A stretch of 6,364 nucleotides of DNA, taken from the NCBI GenBank assembly GCA_964569315.1, contig CAZMUZ010000167.1, forward strand, positions 1-6,364, written 5' to 3'. Shown here piece by piece: positions 4,662 to 6,364 of this stretch. The DNA comes from CADEFF01 sp964569315 (GTDB lineage Bacteria > Pseudomonadota > Alphaproteobacteria > Dongiales > Dongiaceae). The notes under the pieces are model-generated. The model ran no database searches. It saw only the letters and a program-made list of their open reading frames with translations, and had not been told where the DNA came from. Each line of letters starts with the position of its first letter. The first letter of the stretch is position 1. The translations under genes were made by a program, and so were the position numbers.

Positions 4662-5759
4662 TCAGGCGGCAGCGTACTGGGTCAGCTTGTTCAGCAGATA
4701 ATCCAGATTGTCCTGCCCGATATCCTCGTACTGGGTGAGGATGCGCTCGATCATGCGCGAGGCGTAACGCTTGCGATCCTCGTCGCGCGCATCGGTTTCG
4801 TTCTCATGCACCACGTCGACCGCCACGCGGAAGGCCGGATAGAGACGCTCGGGCATGCCGGTGCGCAGATAGAGCGACTTGAGGCCGAGCGAGCCCTGAT
4901 CGTGAATCAGCAGGCGCGCATTGATGATCGGGGTGCGCGACATGACCGCCATGGCCGCCTCGAAGAACGCCATATCCCCCATGCAGAGCGCGCGGAGAAT
5001 GAGGGTCGGGGTCATGCGGTTGTTGGCCTTGAGCTGGCGCGCGAGCTGCAGCGCGTCCATCGATTCGGACCCGTGCAGCAGCCCGACGGTGGCCTTTTCC
5101 CGGCTCTCCATCACGAGGTCGGACGCGACGTCGGCCTGGATCTCGTGATGCGACACGAGATAATCCTGCAGCTTCTGCGATACCTGGGCGACCAGCCGCT
5201 CGGCCACCGTCACCGGCAGCCTGGCGCGGCGGGCCAGCGAATCCTGCACCATGCCTTCGAGGCCGTAGCCGTCCATCACCCGCTCGAGATGACGATCGCT
5301 GAGCTCGGCGCCCTCGTTGCGCACGAGCGTCGCCACGACCCGCGGATTGTTCGTGTCGATGAGCGCGTCGGCGACCGCCGCGGATACCGAGGCGCGACGG
5401 GCGATCGCCGTCTGCCCCTTCCCGCTCGCGCTCTTCACGAGGCTGACGAGGTCGACGTCGGTGAGGATCTCGGAGAATTCGAGGATCGGCAGCGAAACGG
5501 ATTCGACGTCCCGCGCCAGCGCCAGCGCCACGTCGTGCGGCAGGGCGGTGCTCGATTTGAGGTTCTCGGCGAGCGCCTCGCGCACCCGGACCGCGGCGTC
5601 CTTCGCCATGATGCGGATGATGTCGATGGCGAGCTTGCGCTCGGACTCCGTAAGGCCGGGCGCATCGAGCTGAACGGCGAGCTTGGTCGCGGTGCTGGCG
5701 CGCGCCGTTTCGGACGGGTCGGTCAGGAGTCGCGCAACGTCCGCCTGCGTGAGTATCAC
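4662..5759 (-). CDS. DUF2336 domain protein (alphaproteobacterial helical-repeat family)
   Basis: A 365-residue, largely helical cytosolic protein without signal peptide or membrane segment, matching DUF2336 (PF10098, COG5330), a family common in alphaproteobacteria and without an established biochemical role. Residues about 10-230 look like degenerate HEAT-type helical pairs, for example AAVRVREALAENLKSS (55-70), DVALALARDVESVSLPIL (76-93) and the repeated LARRARLPVTVAERLV (175-190). The most typical block is C-terminal: LRALCMGDMAFFEAAMAVMS (255-274), TPIINARLLIHD (276-287) and GLKSLYLRTGMPERLYPAF (292-310). A charged, helical tail follows (320-360), ending QYAAA. The start codon is GTG at 5757-5759 with AAGGTGAT ending about six bases upstream. 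It is transcribed alone on the minus strand; a CtrA-like sequence lies about 90 bases upstream. In other alphaproteobacteria such genes occur in cell-cycle, motility or surface-related contexts, which is only suggestive here. Confidence 0.92.
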   Translation of the reverse strand: MILTQADVARLLTDPSETARASTATKLAVQLDAPGLTESERKLAIDIIRIMAKDAAVRVREALAENLKSSTALPHDVALALARDVESVSLPILEFSEILTDVDLVSLVKSASGKGQTAIARRASVSAAVADALIDTNNPRVVATLVRNEGAELSDRHLERVMDGYGLEGMVQDSLARRARLPVTVAERLVAQVSQKLQDYLVSHHEIQADVASDLVMESREKATVGLLHGSESMDALQLARQLKANNRMTPTLILRALCMGDMAFFEAAMAVMSRTPIINARLLIHDQGSLGLKSLYLRTGMPERLYPAFRVAVDVVHENETDARDEDRKRYASRMIERILTQYEDIGQDNLDYLLNKLTQYAAA

Positions 5760-5849
5760 GGGAGATCACCTTTGCCGGATGCCAGGGCGGCCGACGCGAA
5801 AGCGGGCGCAGCGGCCGGAACGATTGCCGCCATTCTGCGGGTTCCGTGG

Positions 5850-5864
5850 TTACCGGGCGGTTAA
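5850..5864 (-). promoter_or_regulatory. CtrA-like binding box upstream of the DUF2336 gene
   Basis: On the plus strand the bases read TTAC, seven bases, TTAA; on the minus strand TTAA-N7-GTAA. The established CtrA consensus is TTAA-N7-TTAA, so seven of eight defined bases match with exact spacing. It lies about 90 bases upstream of the GTG start at 5759, a reasonable place for a regulator site. One near-match in a GC-rich intergenic region is suggestive, not proof. Confidence 0.3.
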
Positions 5865-5917
5865 TCCGCGCCGGGCGCTGCGGCCGCCGGGCGCGGGGAC
5901 CGGCGTTTCCGGATAAC

Positions 5918-5960
5918 GCGGGACAAAAGGTCCCGCCCCGCCCTGCCCCGGAGGCGGGGC
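5918..5960 (-). repeat. Two overlapping inverted repeats, possible 3' structure of the PqiC-like transcript
   Basis: GCGGGAC (5918-5924) pairs with GTCCCGC (5930-5936), and GCCCCGCC (5935-5942) pairs with GGCGGGGC (5953-5960). The two stems share bases 5935-5936, so full pairing of both at once is not possible. They lie 110-155 bases after the PqiC-like stop on the minus strand. The only T-rich bit (CCTTTTG) is in the loop of the second hairpin, so this is not a classic intrinsic terminator, though it could end or protect RNA. Confidence 0.35.
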
Positions 5961-6072
5961 TTCGGCCGGAAGCAAGCCCGAGGGCAGTGCCGAGGGTGCG
6001 CCGATCCGGTCCGGGATCTCGCGGATATCGGCCCCGGTCGAGACGATGCGCCGCGCGCCAAAGAAAGCGGGC

Positions 6073-6364
6073 TCACTCGTCCTTGACGTTGAGCGTGAAG
6101 ACCACGATGCGCTTCAGCACGTCGCCGAGCGCGGTGTCGAAGGCATCGATCACGTCGGTGAACTTGCTGCCGGCGGCGGTGACCCTCGAATCGGCCACGG
6201 ACGTCGCGATGATCCTGCGCTCCGGCATCTTCACGACCTTGGCGATCATCCGCACCCAGACATCGGGCACCGGGTTCGCGCCGTCGTAATAGGCCTGGAA
6301 TTCGCGAAGGTCGGTTTTCACCAGAAAGTCGGGCTTGAGGCCGATCGCCTCGCGGCCGACCGCG
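6073..6364 (-). CDS. ABC-type transport auxiliary lipoprotein (PqiC-like), C-terminal part
   Basis: The last 96 residues of a gene that enters from the right edge. The visible part matches the end of the ABC-transporter auxiliary lipoprotein family (PF03886, COG3218), periplasmic lipoproteins that accompany MlaD/PqiB-type MCE lipid transporters. Markers are KPDFLVKTDLREFQAYYDG (10-28), where family members have a similar L-x-x-E/D-L-R-x-F-x-A-x-Y strand; VWVRMIAKVVKMPERRIIAT (35-54, the conserved RIVAT-like strand); and the closing helix AFDTALGDVLKRIVVFTL (73-90). The signal peptide and lipobox would lie outside the window. A GTG within the frame at 6321 is not the start, because homologous sequence continues upstream of it. 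Permease, ATPase and MCE-domain genes are expected further right, by usual gene order. Family assignment is fairly sure; the transported lipid is unknown. Confidence 0.83.
   Translation of the reverse strand, partial: AVGREAIGLKPDFLVKTDLREFQAYYDGANPVPDVWVRMIAKVVKMPERRIIATSVADSRVTAAGSKFTDVIDAFDTALGDVLKRIVVFTLNVKDE

Larger units (their letters stand above)
5760..6072. other. Intergenic region between the PqiC-like and DUF2336 genes
   Basis: A gap of 313 bases. It holds the DUF2336 Shine-Dalgarno, a CtrA-like box (5850-5864) and two adjacent GC-rich hairpins (5918-5960). On the minus strand one frame stays free of stops from inside the PqiC-like gene down to TAA at 5850-5852, with a protein-like stretch (reads ...GARRIVSTGADIREI...), but it has no ATG or GTG start and turns Pro/Gly/Arg-rich, so I do not call a gene. 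No RNA gene was recognised. Confidence 0.6.

Noticed and set aside
4804..5864. Long open frames on both strands across the DUF2336 gene
   Set aside because: They are alternative-frame or antisense readings of a confidently recognised DUF2336 protein, with His/Arg/Gly-rich products.
5861..6076. A minus-strand frame whose GTG overlaps the PqiC-like stop (GTGA), resembling translational coupling
   Set aside because: The product is Arg/Pro/Ser-rich with no recognisable motif and no good Shine-Dalgarno; chance is likelier.
1..6364. CRISPR arrays, insertion sequences, toxin-antitoxin or phage-defence genes
   Set aside because: I read both strands for spaced repeats, terminal inverted repeats and the usual motifs and found none.

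Overview
The window looks like a piece of an alphaproteobacterial chromosome, with a Rhodospirillales-like relative as the best guess. The grounds are the very high GC content, the strong third-position G/C bias of the coding frames, the presence of DUF2336 and DUF2007 genes, a long-chain polyprenyl diphosphate synthase of the ubiquinone-side-chain type, and candidate promoters with a TTGACC -35 box. The genus cannot be fixed from the sequence alone. It is mostly housekeeping and envelope chromosome. I see no integrase, transposase, CRISPR array, toxin-antitoxin pair or phage gene.

Layout, left to right. (1) 1-203, minus: the 5' end of glyQ (glycyl-tRNA synthetase alpha chain), with a candidate promoter at 243-271. 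(2) 309-569, minus: a small one-helix membrane protein with a CxxC...CC tail. (3) 775-1812, plus: a family-9 glycosyltransferase (heptosyltransferase-like). It converges on (4) 1809-2558, minus, a TrmN6-type adenine-N6 methyltransferase; the two stop codons share the four bases CTAA. (5) 2551-2802, minus: a DUF2007 protein whose end overlaps the methyltransferase start. (6) 2983-4005, plus: an IspB-type polyprenyl diphosphate synthase, divergent from DUF2007, with a good promoter. (7) 4063-4139, plus: tRNA-Pro(CGG) with its own promoter and encoded CCA. (8) 4343-4501, plus: a 52-residue lipoprotein followed by a textbook intrinsic terminator. (9) 4662-5759, minus: a DUF2336 helical-repeat protein. 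(10) 6073-6364, minus: the C-terminal part of an ABC-transporter auxiliary lipoprotein (PqiC-like).

Functional themes: translation (GlyQ, tRNA-Pro, probable tRNA methyltransferase), isoprenoid quinone synthesis (IspB) and the cell envelope (glycosyltransferase, lipoprotein, lipid-transport auxiliary lipoprotein). Two genes belong to families of unknown function (DUF2007, DUF2336).

I found no convincing new multi-gene system. The items most worth a second look are the solitary Cys-containing mini-lipoprotein with its own transcription signals, a CtrA-like box upstream of the DUF2336 gene, the promoter/start conflict of the small membrane protein, and the glycosyltransferase that breaks the run of minus-strand genes between the methyltransferase and glyQ.
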